Below, in pieces: positions 28,129 through 37,613 of a stretch of DNA of 39,962 nucleotides; within the stretch, counting starts at the first letter, position 1, and every line of letters begins with the position of its first letter. The notes under the pieces were generated by a model, which did no database searches, was not told the origin of the DNA, and was given only the letters and a program-made list of their open reading frames with translations. The position numbers and the translations under genes were made by a program. This DNA comes from Vibrio mytili (GTDB taxonomy: Bacteria > Pseudomonadota > Gammaproteobacteria > Enterobacterales > Vibrionaceae): assembly GCF_000830505.1 (NCBI RefSeq), contig NZ_JXOK01000002.1, forward strand, positions 1 to 39,962, in the 5' to 3' direction.

Positions 28129-28571
28129 GCCAATTCTCAATTTTGTTGTCTTCCTATTATTATAAAAATAGAAAGACAACTGACCGAGATCAGCTGAGCT
28201 TAGAGGATATCTCTTTCAAAACAAATGATTACAAGTCTGTAGCCACTCGTTGGGCGCATATACTAAAAGTATCTATTGTGACTGTCAACACAGAGTTGTA
28301 TAAATTTTTTTATTACAACCAACTTACCCTATTTCTGCTTCTAAACAACAAAAAACGCAGGCGTTCAAGGGTAAATGAGGGTGTCTGTATGCTTTGTGTC
28401 TGATACTCAATGTCGAAAGGATTAACGCTCTAACTGACAGAATAATCCCTAAACTATCGCTTCGCTTAAAAACCAGACTCACCGTGTGTAACACAGTTCT
28501 TAAGGTTAATTAGATGTATACATAAAAAAGAGGATGACTACTGCCATCCTCTTCTTCGTCGAATTTTTTGC
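28129..28571. other. intergenic region between the NRAMP-type gene and folE
   Basis: About 440 AT-rich bases with the NRAMP-type promoter at the left and the folE terminator at the right. No gene is evident. Confidence 0.5.
28524..28553 (-). terminator. intrinsic terminator of folE
   Basis: A 9-bp stem (28528-28536 with 28545-28553, loop of 8) is followed on the minus strand by a run of T. It begins 18 bases after the folE stop. Confidence 0.8.
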
Positions 28572-29225
28572 TTATCTTAAACCGTGTAAAAACTCAGCAC
28601 GTGTTGCTGGGTTGCTTTTGAAAATCCCACCCAGTGCCGTTGTTGTCGTTTCACTGGTTGCATCCATCACTCCACGTGATTTGACGCAATAATGCGTTGC
28701 ATCGATGGTAACCGCAACATCATCGGATTCAAGTAATGTTTGCAGAGCAGTTAAAATCTGCTGAGTCATGCGCTCCTGAACTTGAGGACGCTGAGCGAAG
28801 AAGCGAACAATTCGATTAATTTTCGATAAACCGATAATTTTACCACGAGGGATGTAGGCGACCGCAGCTTTACCATCAATGGTCACTAAGTGATGTTCAC
28901 AAGTGCTGGTTACCGTAATGTCTTTCACACGTACCATTTCACTGACATTCATCTTGTTTTCAATAACAGTGATTTTAGGAAAGTTAGAATAGTCCAAACC
29001 TGAGAAAATTTCGTCGACATACATTTTCGCAATACGGTGTGGCGTTTCTTCCAAACTGTCATCAGTTAGGTCAAGTTGAAGCAGGCCTAAGATCTCACGC
29101 ATATGATATTCGATCTTTTCCTTTTTCTCTTCACGGCTCGCATTATTAGGACGCATTGGCGTTTCTAATCCGCGTTCCTCTAGCGCTTCTTTTACTAACT
29201 TCGCTGACTCGCTGAGACCTGACAT
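28572..29225 (-). CDS. folE: GTP cyclohydrolase I
   Basis: FolE converts GTP to 7,8-dihydroneopterin triphosphate, the first step of folate synthesis and a branch to queuosine. The 217 residues match the usual length. The zinc ligands Cys109 and His112 lie in TSTCEHH and Cys180 in [27 protein letters not shown] is the family signature. GAGGA stands six bases before the ATG. Because the zinc ligands are present it is the canonical IA type. It is divergent from the moeA operon; both lead to pterin-type cofactors, but a joint regulation is not visible. Confidence 0.97.
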   Translation of the reverse strand: MSGLSESAKLVKEALEERGLETPMRPNNASREEKKEKIEYHMREILGLLQLDLTDDSLEETPHRIAKMYVDEIFSGLDYSNFPKITVIENKMNVSEMVRVKDITVTSTCEHHLVTIDGKAAVAYIPRGKIIGLSKINRIVRFFAQRPQVQERMTQQILTALQTLLESDDVAVTIDATHYCVKSRGVMDATSETTTTALGGIFKSNPATRAEFLHGLR

Positions 29226-29576
29226 GGCACTTCCTCTTTGATTACTACCACTAACGGATTGACATTCAATCGCCGTTTGCTCACCGTTAGCGTTTCAGTC
29301 ACTCAGTGCTATGTTTATATCGCGTAAACCGAGCAGTAAAGCTTGTTCGCGAATAAACATCATATGTTAAGAATGCACTGGGCTGTTTTCTCCCGCCCTA
29401 CAAGGATTTTACCCCCTTAGGATGGGTGACAAGGATACTCGGATTTTTTAATAATTACATCCATATTTTACGGATGGATATACTTGTATACCCAAATGAC
29501 TTCAGGATGCTTGGGTATCCACTACGCGCTTTTATGGTAAAGTTATCTTAAAACATAAGAATATAGGATTATATCA
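29226..29576. other. divergent region between folE and moeA
   Basis: No gene is seen in these 351 bases. They hold the promoters of folE and moeA and an 8-bp inverted repeat, ATACCCAA/TTGGGTAT (29488-29518), which looks like a dispersed palindrome. Confidence 0.5.
29488..29518. repeat. imperfectly known palindrome ATACCCAA/TTGGGTAT
   Basis: Eight-bp inverted arms (29488-29495 and 29511-29518) enclose 15 bases, TGACTTCAGGATGC and one more. Such TATACCCAA-type palindromes are dispersed in some gammaproteobacterial genomes, as I recall. This window has a single copy. Confidence 0.5.
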
Positions 29577-30812
29577 ATGGGCTGTTGTGATGCTCCTGGC
29601 TTGATGCCAATTGAAGAGGCGATGGATAAAATGCTGTCGCGAATTAAACCAATCCAAACGACACTTTCACTGCCAATCGCGGATGCACTTGGTTACGTAT
29701 TGGCTGAAGACGTCTTATCTCCTATTGATGTTCCGCCCTTCGACAACTCAGCAATGGATGGATATGCCATTCGCCGTCAAGACCTTGAGACTTCCAAGGT
29801 GTTACCACTAGCGGGAAAATCATTCGCAGGTCAACCATTTGAAGGGGATTGGCCACAAGGCACTTGCATACGCATTATGACGGGCGCCAAAATACCTGAA
29901 GGATCTGACGCGGTGATCATGCAAGAGAATACCGATGTCACAGAAAGCGGCATTCTCTTTAAACAGGCAGAAATCAAACCCCAAAACAACATTCGCCCTA
30001 TTGGAGACGACATTAAGCAAAACGACCTCGTATTAGCACAGGGCGTACGTTTAACGCCACGCGATATTCCGATGATTGCTTCACTTGGGATCAGCCATGT
30101 CACGGTGGTTCGTAAACCCAAAGTGGCTTTCTTCTCGACTGGCGATGAACTCAAGCCAGTGGGCGAGAATTTGAGTGAAGGACAAATATACGATAGCAAT
30201 CGCTACGGTATTAAGCCTTTAATTGAGAACTTTGGTTGTGAAGCGGTGGATCTCGGCATCATCCCTGATTGTCCAGAAACATTAAAGTCAACCTTCGAGC
30301 AAGCCCAAATGCTGGCCGATGTCGTGGTGACCTCAGGCGGTGTCAGTGTCGGTGAAGCAGATTACACCAAAGACATTCTTGAGGAACTTGGAGAAATTGG
30401 CTTTTGGAAATTGGCAATTAAGCCCGGTAAACCTTTCGCGTTTGGCAAGCTTTCCACCGCCTGGTTTTGTGGCCTGCCAGGTAACCCAGTTTCTGCAATC
30501 ATGACCATGTATGTTTTGGTTCAGCCAATGCTGGCAAAACTCGCTGGACATACGCAGTGGAAAGCACCAGAGTCTATCCCAGCCACCACTAAGACTGCCT
30601 TTAAGAAAGTGCCAGGAAGAACCGACTACCAACGCGGCATCTATTCAATACAAGATGGGCAATTCGTAGTCGAAACCACCGGAAACCAAAGCTCCGGCGC
30701 ATTTCGTTCAATGAGTTTAGCCAACTGTTTTGTCGTACTAGAGCGTGAGCGTGGCCGTGTCGAAATTGGCGAAACAGTCAACATCCAACTGTTTAATTCA
30801 ACGCTTTACTAG
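29577..30812 (+). CDS. moeA: molybdopterin molybdenumtransferase
   Basis: MoeA inserts molybdate into adenylylated molybdopterin, the last step of molybdenum cofactor synthesis. The 411 residues have the length of E. coli MoeA and the same domain run. DNSAMDGYA (56-64) holds the conserved Asp61, MTGAKIPEG follows, then FSTGDEL, SGGVSVGEADYTK, the MPT-binding region KPGKPFAFG and CGLPGNPVSA. AGGA stands eight bases before the ATG. It starts an operon with moeB nine bases downstream, then a small membrane protein gene and a sulfurtransferase gene. Confidence 0.97.
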   Translation: MGCCDAPGLMPIEEAMDKMLSRIKPIQTTLSLPIADALGYVLAEDVLSPIDVPPFDNSAMDGYAIRRQDLETSKVLPLAGKSFAGQPFEGDWPQGTCIRIMTGAKIPEGSDAVIMQENTDVTESGILFKQAEIKPQNNIRPIGDDIKQNDLVLAQGVRLTPRDIPMIASLGISHVTVVRKPKVAFFSTGDELKPVGENLSEGQIYDSNRYGIKPLIENFGCEAVDLGIIPDCPETLKSTFEQAQMLADVVVTSGGVSVGEADYTKDILEELGEIGFWKLAIKPGKPFAFGKLSTAWFCGLPGNPVSAIMTMYVLVQPMLAKLAGHTQWKAPESIPATTKTAFKKVPGRTDYQRGIYSIQDGQFVVETTGNQSSGAFRSMSLANCFVVLERERGRVEIGETVNIQLFNSTLY

Positions 30813-30821
30813 GTACATGTT

Positions 30822-31571
30822 GTGGATATTCTATCTGATCAAGAAATGCTGCGTTATAACCGTCAAATCATCCTGCGACAGTTTGACTTTGATGGGCAAG
30901 AAGCGCTCAAGCAGAGCTCTATACTGATATTAGGTGCAGGCGGTTTAGGTTGCGCGAGTAGCCAATATTTAGCCACCGCCGGCGTTGGTAGCATGACGTT
31001 AATTGATGATGACATTGTCGAATTATCTAACCTCCAACGCCAGGTGTTGCACCACGATTCGGATATTGGCAGATACAAAGTTGACTCTGCCGCGGATGCG
31101 TTGCACATGCTAAACCCTCACCTCAAAGTCAATACCATTGCCAAGCGACTCGGCGATCTCGAACTGCAATCATTGATCGAACAGCACACGGTGGTAGTAG
31201 ACGCATCTGATAATGTCGACACTCGTAATCAACTAAACCGTTTGTGTTTCATTACTAAAACACCGTTAATATCCGGCGCTGCTATCCGTATGGAAGGACA
31301 AGTGAGTGTTTTCACCTACGAAGATCCTAAACAACCTTGTTATCAGTGCTTAAGTGCGCTTTTTGGCAGCGCTACTTTAAGCTGCGTAGAAGCGGGCATC
31401 ATGGCGCCAGTCGTAGGTATTGTCGGCGCGGTACAAGCAATGGAAGCCATCAAAGTGATTGCCAATTTTGGCCAACCCAAAAAAGGGAAGGTGTTAATTC
31501 TTGACGCACTGAGTATGTCTTGGCGAGAGCTGAACTTAACGAAAATGCCTAACTGCCCAGTCTGTGGCTAA
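30822..31571 (+). CDS. moeB: molybdopterin-synthase adenylyltransferase
   Basis: MoeB activates the C-terminal glycine of MoaD with ATP before its sulfuration, in molybdopterin synthesis. The 249-residue E1-like protein starts LSDQEMLRYNRQI as in E. coli. The nucleotide loop is GAGGLG (39-44), the adenylation region LSNLQRQ (68-74) and, at the end, two zinc CxxC motifs: CYQCL and NCPVCG. The start is a GTG with AGG nine bases upstream, nine bases after moeA; an ATG just before it is out of frame. Co-transcription with moeA is near certain. Confidence 0.97.
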   Translation: MDILSDQEMLRYNRQIILRQFDFDGQEALKQSSILILGAGGLGCASSQYLATAGVGSMTLIDDDIVELSNLQRQVLHHDSDIGRYKVDSAADALHMLNPHLKVNTIAKRLGDLELQSLIEQHTVVVDASDNVDTRNQLNRLCFITKTPLISGAAIRMEGQVSVFTYEDPKQPCYQCLSALFGSATLSCVEAGIMAPVVGIVGAVQAMEAIKVIANFGQPKKGKVLILDALSMSWRELNLTKMPNCPVCG

Positions 31572-31598
31572 CTTATACGAAATGCTTGGAGTTCCATA

Positions 31599-31895
31599 TT
31601 GGACAACCCCAAAACGTACATTTTGGTTTTTGCTTGCTTGAGCGCCATGTTATTACTGCTTTTGTTGATACCGCCTTCTACAGAGAAAACCGTTTCAGCC
31701 ACAGTGATTAGCAACACGTTAACCCAGTCTTTAGATGGACAACGACGTTACTTGACGATTGATGCGGTCACGACGGGTCAACAGCGCGTTTCCGTCCCCA
31801 TCAGCGTATCTTGCTCGGAAGGCGCAACCGCAACGTTTAAGCAGGCAACAGATAGCGCTATTAAGCAGCCACTCTCATTGATAAGCTGCGAGTAA
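31599..31895 (+). CDS. small membrane-anchored hypothetical protein
   Basis: A 98-residue protein not recognised by family. Residues about 6-25 form a strong hydrophobic segment (YILVFACLSAMLLLLLLIPP), so it is a single-pass membrane protein or one with an uncleaved signal anchor. The rest, about 70 residues, is polar with two cysteines (VSCSEG and the final SCE) that might form a disulfide in the periplasm. The start is a TTG with GGAG nine bases upstream; it lies 27 bases after moeB and 22 before the sulfurtransferase gene, so it is part of the operon. Function unknown. Confidence 0.65.
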   Translation: MDNPKTYILVFACLSAMLLLLLLIPPSTEKTVSATVISNTLTQSLDGQRRYLTIDAVTTGQQRVSVPISVSCSEGATATFKQATDSAIKQPLSLISCE

Positions 31896-31917
31896 AAAGC
31901 ACTGAAAGGAATCAATC

Positions 31918-32757
31918 ATGCAACCATTGATAGACGTACAACAACTGCAAACGCTTTTAGAACAACCCAACGTAAAAATCTTGGACGCGAGTATTCGATT
32001 TCAAATCCCGTCTGAAGGTAAAAAGATATCAAATAAATGGATCCCGGGCTCACTGCGCTTCGATTATGACAATGAGTTTTGCCTTAAAGACACACCTCTT
32101 CCTCATATGATGCCAACCGAAGAAGCGTTTAATGTTCGCGCACAGGAAATGGGATTAAACAACGAAGATCATATTGTTGTTTATGACAACTCAGGAACAC
32201 TCGCCTCACCTCGCGCATGGTGGATGTTTAAAGCCATGGGTCATCACAATGTCACTATTTTGAATGGTGGATTGCCAGCATGGCTTGATGCGGGCTTGCC
32301 CACCGTAGAAGAACTGGCTACCCCAAACGGACAGGGTAACTTCAATGGCAAACTTGATAACAGCGCATTTTTAGACGTACAAGCCGTGCTTACCCATTCT
32401 AATAATCAAAGCGCAAACATCATTGACGCCCGCTCAACAGCACGTTTTTACGCAGAGGTCCCAGAACCGCGCAAAGGCATCCGCAGTGGACACATCCCTA
32501 ATTCCGTGTGTTTGCCTTTTCAAACACTGTTAGCTGAGGGGCGGATAAAGTCCATACCTGAATTAGACAAAGCATTTAATGCACTCAAGTTGAATAATGA
32601 GAAGCCGTTTATTTTCAGCTGTGGATCAGGTGTGACAGCTTGTATTTTACTGTTAGCAGCCTCTCAGTTAGGCAGGCATAACCTTTCTGTCTATGACGGT
32701 TCGTGGACTGAATGGGGGGCAAGTGATTCCCTTCCAATTGACCATAACGGCCAGTAG
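31918..32757 (+). CDS. sseA: 3-mercaptopyruvate-type sulfurtransferase
   Basis: A two-domain rhodanese-family enzyme that moves sulfane sulfur from mercaptopyruvate to an acceptor thiol, in the cytoplasm. The 279 residues are close to E. coli SseA (281). The inactive N-terminal half carries VVYDNSGTLASPRAWWM, and the C-terminal half the active loop CGSGVTA with catalytic Cys235; CG(S/T)GVT marks mercaptopyruvate, not thiosulfate, specificity. AAGGA stands seven bases before the ATG. Being last in a moeA-moeB operon raises the idea of sulfur supply for the dithiolene of molybdopterin, but that is inference. Classical supply there is by IscS/TusA. Confidence 0.92.
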   Translation: MQPLIDVQQLQTLLEQPNVKILDASIRFQIPSEGKKISNKWIPGSLRFDYDNEFCLKDTPLPHMMPTEEAFNVRAQEMGLNNEDHIVVYDNSGTLASPRAWWMFKAMGHHNVTILNGGLPAWLDAGLPTVEELATPNGQGNFNGKLDNSAFLDVQAVLTHSNNQSANIIDARSTARFYAEVPEPRKGIRSGHIPNSVCLPFQTLLAEGRIKSIPELDKAFNALKLNNEKPFIFSCGSGVTACILLLAASQLGRHNLSVYDGSWTEWGASDSLPIDHNGQ

Positions 32758-32825
32758 ATCGGCCTTGAAGCGCCGAGTAAAAACGCTTCAATAATGAAGG
32801 CGTTGATATTTTTACTTCGTCATCC

Positions 32826-34721
32826 TCATGATGCATTTGGAGCTGGGCTGTCTGGCTGACGATAGTTAAGCAGACATACAGCAATTATCACCACCAAGGC
32901 AACCAATCGGTAGATATCAGACATAAATAAAACACCCAATGCCATTGCGAGTAACACGGCTCGCTGCCACTGTTGCAGTGGAGCAAACAGACGGCCTTCA
33001 ATGCCTCCCGCAAACGCGACAATCAGACTGATGGTCGAAATAATACCAATCACAAAATGTACGGGCTCACCATCAATCCAGATCAATCCCGAAAAAGCCA
33101 TCATCGCGGGGATCAAGAAAAAGCCCTGAGCCAACTTAAACGCCTGAACGGCAGAGCGCATTGGAGAGGCGTTCGCAATCCCTGCCCCTGCAAACGCTGC
33201 CAAAGCGATAGGCGGTGTCACATTTGAAGTTTGAGATAACCAGAACACGATCATATGCGCAGTTAAGATCCCCAACCCAAAGTCCATCAACGCAGGAACC
33301 GCCATTATCGATAAAACGATATAGGCTGCCGTGACGGGTAATCCCATACCGAGAACCACAGCCGCTACTGCAATTAACGCAAGTACCGACCAAAGGTGTC
33401 CTCCAGACATCGCGATAAGAAATTGAGTAAACTGCAAACCAATTCCAGTTTGACCAACAACGCCGACCACAATACCGGCAGTTGCACAGGCAACAGAAAT
33501 AGGAATAGCAAGCAATGCTCCTTCTCTGAGGCCTTCAAAAAATAGCTTCACGTTAATACGACTGTGTTTGCGCGTCATCGCTGCGACAAGAATAGCCACA
33601 CAACCAATGACTCCCACTAGAATGGGCGAATAGCTCATCATCAATAATGTGGTAATTAATATGAGCGGAACTAAATAATGCCAGCCATCTTTTAACACCG
33701 TAGATATTTGTTCTTTGACTGCCATACCTTGCAGTCCCAGCTTACATGCCATCAAATGGACATATAGCAATGTACAGGCGAAATACAAAATTGCCGGCGC
33801 GATAGAAACCAATAAGATATCGCTGTAGGGAATCCCGGTAAATTGCGCCATCACAAAAGCTCCCGCTCCCATAACTGGCGGCATGATCTGCCCACCCGTT
33901 GACGCAGCAGCTTCAATACCTGCGGCTTGCTCTGGCTTATAGCCGAGCTTTTTCATCATCGGTATCGTTAATGACCCAGTAGTTACGGTGTTAGCAATCG
34001 CCGAGCCGGAAATAGAGCCTAATGCCGCTGATGCAACTACACTTGCCTTAGCTGGCCCACCTCGATATTTACCCGCTAACGCGAATGCCATATCAATGAA
34101 GAACTGGCCTGCTCCAGTGACCTGAAGAAATGCACCGAACAACACAAAAATAAAGACCACACCCGCCGCTATTGCGAGTGGCGCACCATAAACCCCATTG
34201 GTGGAGTAAATGTGGAAACGGATGATCTCTTCGATTGAAAACCCTTTGCTCGCTACGTTACTTGGCAACACATCACCAAACATGGCATAAGCCAAAAATG
34301 ACGCTGCGATCACCACCATGACGAGCCCAACTGTACGCCTTGTGGCTTCGAGCAACATTACAATTAATATAACACCAGCGGCTTGATCTACCGTGCCCAA
34401 GCCATCCAGTAAGAACGTAATGTCATCGTAATCAAATGTCGCGATTTGTAAGGACGCCCAACACGTCAAAGTAACAAGAGCAAAGTCAATAACTCTGCCC
34501 AATAGATAGATAGGGAACGAACTTTTGGTTTTGAAAGTGGGATAGACTAAGAACGCAATCGCCAATACCCAACTAACATGGATAGGACGAAATACAGGGG
34601 CAGATAAACTAGCAACAATCCCCTGCCAAATTTGAAAGACGGATAAAGCGATAGCCGCAATAGCGGCTATCGAAAGTATCACATCAGTAATTTTCTGGTT
34701 ACTCGGATGAATATGACTCAT
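32826..34721 (-). CDS. TRAP transporter, fused 4TM/12TM permease of TAXI type
   Basis: The 631-residue membrane protein fuses the small DctQ-like and large DctM-like TRAP subunits, the usual arrangement for TAXI systems. N-terminal four helices (about 1-170) and a twelve-helix large part (about 175-600) are visible, with SGSAIANTVTTGSLTIPMMK and AASTGGQIMPPVMGAGAFV, then GMGLPVTAAYI, the conserved DctM segments. TRAP systems use a sodium gradient rather than ATP. GGAG stands six bases before the ATG. The binding protein gene lies 83 bases upstream on the same strand, so the system is complete. Confidence 0.93.
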   Translation of the reverse strand: MSHIHPSNQKITDVILSIAAIAAIALSVFQIWQGIVASLSAPVFRPIHVSWVLAIAFLVYPTFKTKSSFPIYLLGRVIDFALVTLTCWASLQIATFDYDDITFLLDGLGTVDQAAGVILIVMLLEATRRTVGLVMVVIAASFLAYAMFGDVLPSNVASKGFSIEEIIRFHIYSTNGVYGAPLAIAAGVVFIFVLFGAFLQVTGAGQFFIDMAFALAGKYRGGPAKASVVASAALGSISGSAIANTVTTGSLTIPMMKKLGYKPEQAAGIEAAASTGGQIMPPVMGAGAFVMAQFTGIPYSDILLVSIAPAILYFACTLLYVHLMACKLGLQGMAVKEQISTVLKDGWHYLVPLILITTLLMMSYSPILVGVIGCVAILVAAMTRKHSRINVKLFFEGLREGALLAIPISVACATAGIVVGVVGQTGIGLQFTQFLIAMSGGHLWSVLALIAVAAVVLGMGLPVTAAYIVLSIMAVPALMDFGLGILTAHMIVFWLSQTSNVTPPIALAAFAGAGIANASPMRSAVQAFKLAQGFFLIPAMMAFSGLIWIDGEPVHFVIGIISTISLIVAFAGGIEGRLFAPLQQWQRAVLLAMALGVLFMSDIYRLVALVVIIAVCLLNYRQPDSPAPNAS

Positions 34722-34804
34722 CGCTTACTCCATGTAACGATTCATGCCCATACAAACGATGATAAGTAGATACAGCCGCTTATATGATTACTTCTTAACA
34801 TGAA

Positions 34805-35734
34805 TTACTTCTGTTGTTCCTGTAGGTATTTCATAGCACCCGGATGAAGCGGCACACCTTCAAGCTTAGCCATGTTTTCAATGGTGGTGAACTTGGTCAC
34901 ACCTAACACCTGACGAATGTCGTCAATATGATCAAACGTTGTTTTCGTAAGCTGGTAGGCCATGTCTTCGCTCATGTTCTTATTCACGACCAGCACATTC
35001 CAAACGGCTGGCACTTTAAATGCAGGCACTTTGTTGTAAGAGTCTGCCGGAACATCGAGTTCCAGATAAGATGGGTAAGCGGCTGCAATCTGTTTTAGTT
35101 CATCATCACTGAAGCTCAAAACACGAATGTCACGAGTCAACGCAAGCTCGGTAATCGCCCCGACACCCACACTACCTACAATAACACCAGCATCGATTTG
35201 GTTGTTGGCGATTGCGCTTGTAGTCGCGGTGTAGTTAAGAGATTGGGCTTTAATATCATCTTCTGTCACGCCCAAGGTGTTTAGGATATTGATTGCACTA
35301 ACACGCGTACCTGACCCAGGAGCGCCTAGCGAAACGCGCTTGCCTTTTAGATCAGCGACAGACTGAATGTCAGAATTTGCAGGAACGATAAATTGAACCG
35401 CATTCGGATACAAAGCAAACAATACTGACACGTCCATTTTACGTGGAAAAGGCTTTGTACCTTCATAGGCTTGTAAAACAACATTACCTTGTGCGATACC
35501 AACCAATTGTTTGTTAGTAGAAACTTTAATCGTATTTTCAACCGATGCCGCCGTCACCTCAGCTCGCATGTTGAAGTCAGATAAATTTTCACTCCAGATC
35601 TTGGCCAACATGCCCCCCAGAGGATAATAAGTACCACTCTGACTACCAGTACCTATCGTATAATTCTCAGCCATCGTTGACGTTGAAAACACGACAGCAA
35701 GTGCTATTAGCCCATTCCTTAGTGCCTGATACAT
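34805..35734 (-). CDS. TAXI-family TRAP solute-binding protein
   Basis: The periplasmic receptor of the TRAP transporter downstream. The 309 residues begin with a signal peptide (MYQALRNGLIALAVVFSTST, cleaved after about MAE). The mature protein has the TAXI start YTIGTGSQSGTYYPLGGMLA, the mid-domain LKGKRVSLGAPGSGTRVSA and VGVGAITELA. AAGGAG stands five bases before the ATG. TAXI receptors in this group bind dicarboxylate or glutamate-like compounds in the few cases characterised, but the ligand here cannot be read from sequence. Transcribed with the permease. Confidence 0.94.
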   Translation of the reverse strand: MYQALRNGLIALAVVFSTSTMAENYTIGTGSQSGTYYPLGGMLAKIWSENLSDFNMRAEVTAASVENTIKVSTNKQLVGIAQGNVVLQAYEGTKPFPRKMDVSVLFALYPNAVQFIVPANSDIQSVADLKGKRVSLGAPGSGTRVSAINILNTLGVTEDDIKAQSLNYTATTSAIANNQIDAGVIVGSVGVGAITELALTRDIRVLSFSDDELKQIAAAYPSYLELDVPADSYNKVPAFKVPAVWNVLVVNKNMSEDMAYQLTKTTFDHIDDIRQVLGVTKFTTIENMAKLEGVPLHPGAMKYLQEQQK

Positions 35735-36153
35735 AAATACTCCTTGTTCTTATTGATTGTTTTCTTATTGATTATTAGAGCGAACGAACCTCTATAAACC
35801 TCTTTCAGCAACAATGCGTTAATTCGTATCGGAACACTCCGGTGTAACAAACCACTTGTGCTGAACTAAGCTCATTGAGGTGACTTGGATATACTCCATA
35901 ATGTTATGATATGCATAAGAAGAAATAGCAAACGTACGTTCAGTGAAATGAGAGATTCGTACGCAAAACGTCCAATAAAGAACACAATCGAAATGAATAT
36001 AGACTCATCAGACCGGGGTGAAAACGCGCTAAGCTTAGAGTCGGTAAGAAAGGTTCGAACTCTTTAAGCCGAGGCAGGTGAGCTCGAACCCTTGGGGTTG
36101 GATTGGTAGAAAAGTCAGCAATTGGCTGAAAGCAACAACTTAACAGGCCACCA
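35735..36153. other. intergenic region between TAXI and SorC genes
   Basis: About 420 bases without a supportable gene. A plus-strand frame of 60 codons (35885-36067) lacks a ribosome site and reads as noise. No clear terminator of the SorC gene is seen. Confidence 0.45.
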
Positions 36154-37149
36154 CTAAGCCTCAGTTTTGCCGTTCATCTGCTCATCGAGATTGAGAACAG
36201 TTAACGCATTACTCACGCTTGTTGCAATCACATCGATTGCGCCTGTTCTTAATGCGCCAAGTAACGCCAGTGGCTTACTGTTTTCAGCGGCAATAGCGAT
36301 CACTTCCGATACTGAACGAAATTCATCAATGCCAAGACCAATGATTCGATCACTCATAACGGTCTTCGCCGATTTACCATTGATATCGAAGAAATCATAG
36401 CCAGCGAAATCACCGACCACACCTTGCATCATGCGTGATTGCACCACTTCTTCCGCAGTAAACCATCCAAGGTCAACCATATAACTGTTTTCACTCATAT
36501 CGCCGATACCAACCAGTGCGACATCAGCTTTACGGGCAAGATCTAGGGTCTGCTTAACGGTCGCATTTTGCATAAAGGCGAGTTTCTGCTCTCGGTTTTC
36601 GGCATACGCAGGTGCATACAACGTTTCCGAAGTCCCACCGTAACTTTTAGCAAACTGGCGGCAAATGTGATCGGCGTTAAACATGCCGCCACGCGGATGA
36701 ATACCACCGATACCACACACAAATTTCACGTCTCTCTGGGGAATAACGCCAACGTGATGCGCAACTGCAGACACATTCCTCCCCTGGCCTACGGTCACTA
36801 CGGTTCCGCTCTGCAGAGAACTGGCCATGTATTTTGATACTAGTCCAGCAACTTGTAGTCGCTGCTGTTCCTCACTAGGCTGATCCAGTGCCACCAGCGC
36901 TCGCTTTATTCCAAAACGCTCAATAAGGCGCTGTTCAATCTTTGCACTAAATACTGGATGGTATTTTACTGTGATTTCAACGATCCCTTCATCCCTTGCT
37001 TGCTTAAGCATTCTTCCCACTTTCGCACGGGAAACCGCAAATTTTTTTGATATCTCTTCTTGCGTTGCCCCTTCCTGATAATAGGCAACCGAAATTTCGG
37101 TCAAAAGATCGGTGTTTTCGGCAGAAACCTCGGTACTGGATTTACTCAT
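36154..37149 (-). CDS. SorC-family sugar-binding transcriptional regulator
   Basis: A 331-residue regulator with an N-terminal helix-turn-helix (about 15-60; GATQEEISKKFAVSRAKVGRM) and a C-terminal SorC/DeoR-like phosphosugar-binding domain (about 65-325), with GQGRNVSAVAHHV, CGIGGIHPRGG, VGIGDMSENS and IGLGIDEFRSV. Family members bind sugar phosphates as effectors. The ATG at 37149 is used; an in-frame TTG two codons earlier would be less likely. No strong ribosome site is visible. It is divergent from talB with 464 bases between, so control of talB-tkt by a pentose phosphate intermediate is plausible; the TAXI-TRAP genes downstream on the same strand are the other candidate. Confidence 0.9.
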   Translation of the reverse strand: MSKSSTEVSAENTDLLTEISVAYYQEGATQEEISKKFAVSRAKVGRMLKQARDEGIVEITVKYHPVFSAKIEQRLIERFGIKRALVALDQPSEEQQRLQVAGLVSKYMASSLQSGTVVTVGQGRNVSAVAHHVGVIPQRDVKFVCGIGGIHPRGGMFNADHICRQFAKSYGGTSETLYAPAYAENREQKLAFMQNATVKQTLDLARKADVALVGIGDMSENSYMVDLGWFTAEEVVQSRMMQGVVGDFAGYDFFDINGKSAKTVMSDRIIGLGIDEFRSVSEVIAIAAENSKPLALLGALRTGAIDVIATSVSNALTVLNLDEQMNGKTEA

Positions 37150-37613
37150 ATTCAATCTGATTCACTCATGTTAGCCCTCAAAAATAGGGCAAATACTCAG
37201 CACGCTTACAAGCGCTCACATACTTAGCATATGTCATAGCCCTACTCGACATCAACATTTGCTCATCACAAAAACAAATTCTCACCACTATAAAACGAGT
37301 TTTTATTATGCCTCCAAGCTATAACACATATAGGCAAACGTTTATTTTTGTACACCTGATTATACATTGAGAAAAATAGTTGATGAATGTCACTTTCCCT
37401 CCCAATCAACAATTGACATTTGGTCTATATAAGATAATTATGGAGCCATCATTTACTCAGACAAAGAACAAATGCTCACAGCAAATGTTCTTACGCTGGG
37501 AAGGTTAAAAGTTAGCGGATAGTACAAATACCCATTTATATCGGCTAACACGCTTGCAAATGCACTCTTCATGCTTTTAGCAAAGTATGAGCCCATGAAA
37601 TAGGATGATCGTA
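37150..37613. other. divergent region between the SorC regulator and talB
   Basis: About 460 AT-rich bases without a gene. A 7-bp inverted repeat, AAGAACA/TGTTCTT (about 37465-37493), and scattered A/T tracts are all I see; an operator for the SorC protein should lie here. Confidence 0.4.

Noticed and set aside
35885..36067. 60-codon ORF upstream of the TAXI gene
   Set aside because: No ribosome site, unlikely composition, and no coupling to neighbours.
36076..36100. tRNA T-arm-like GGTTCGAGCT on the minus strand
   Set aside because: The flanks do not form a T-stem, and no anticodon arm or acceptor pairing is present.
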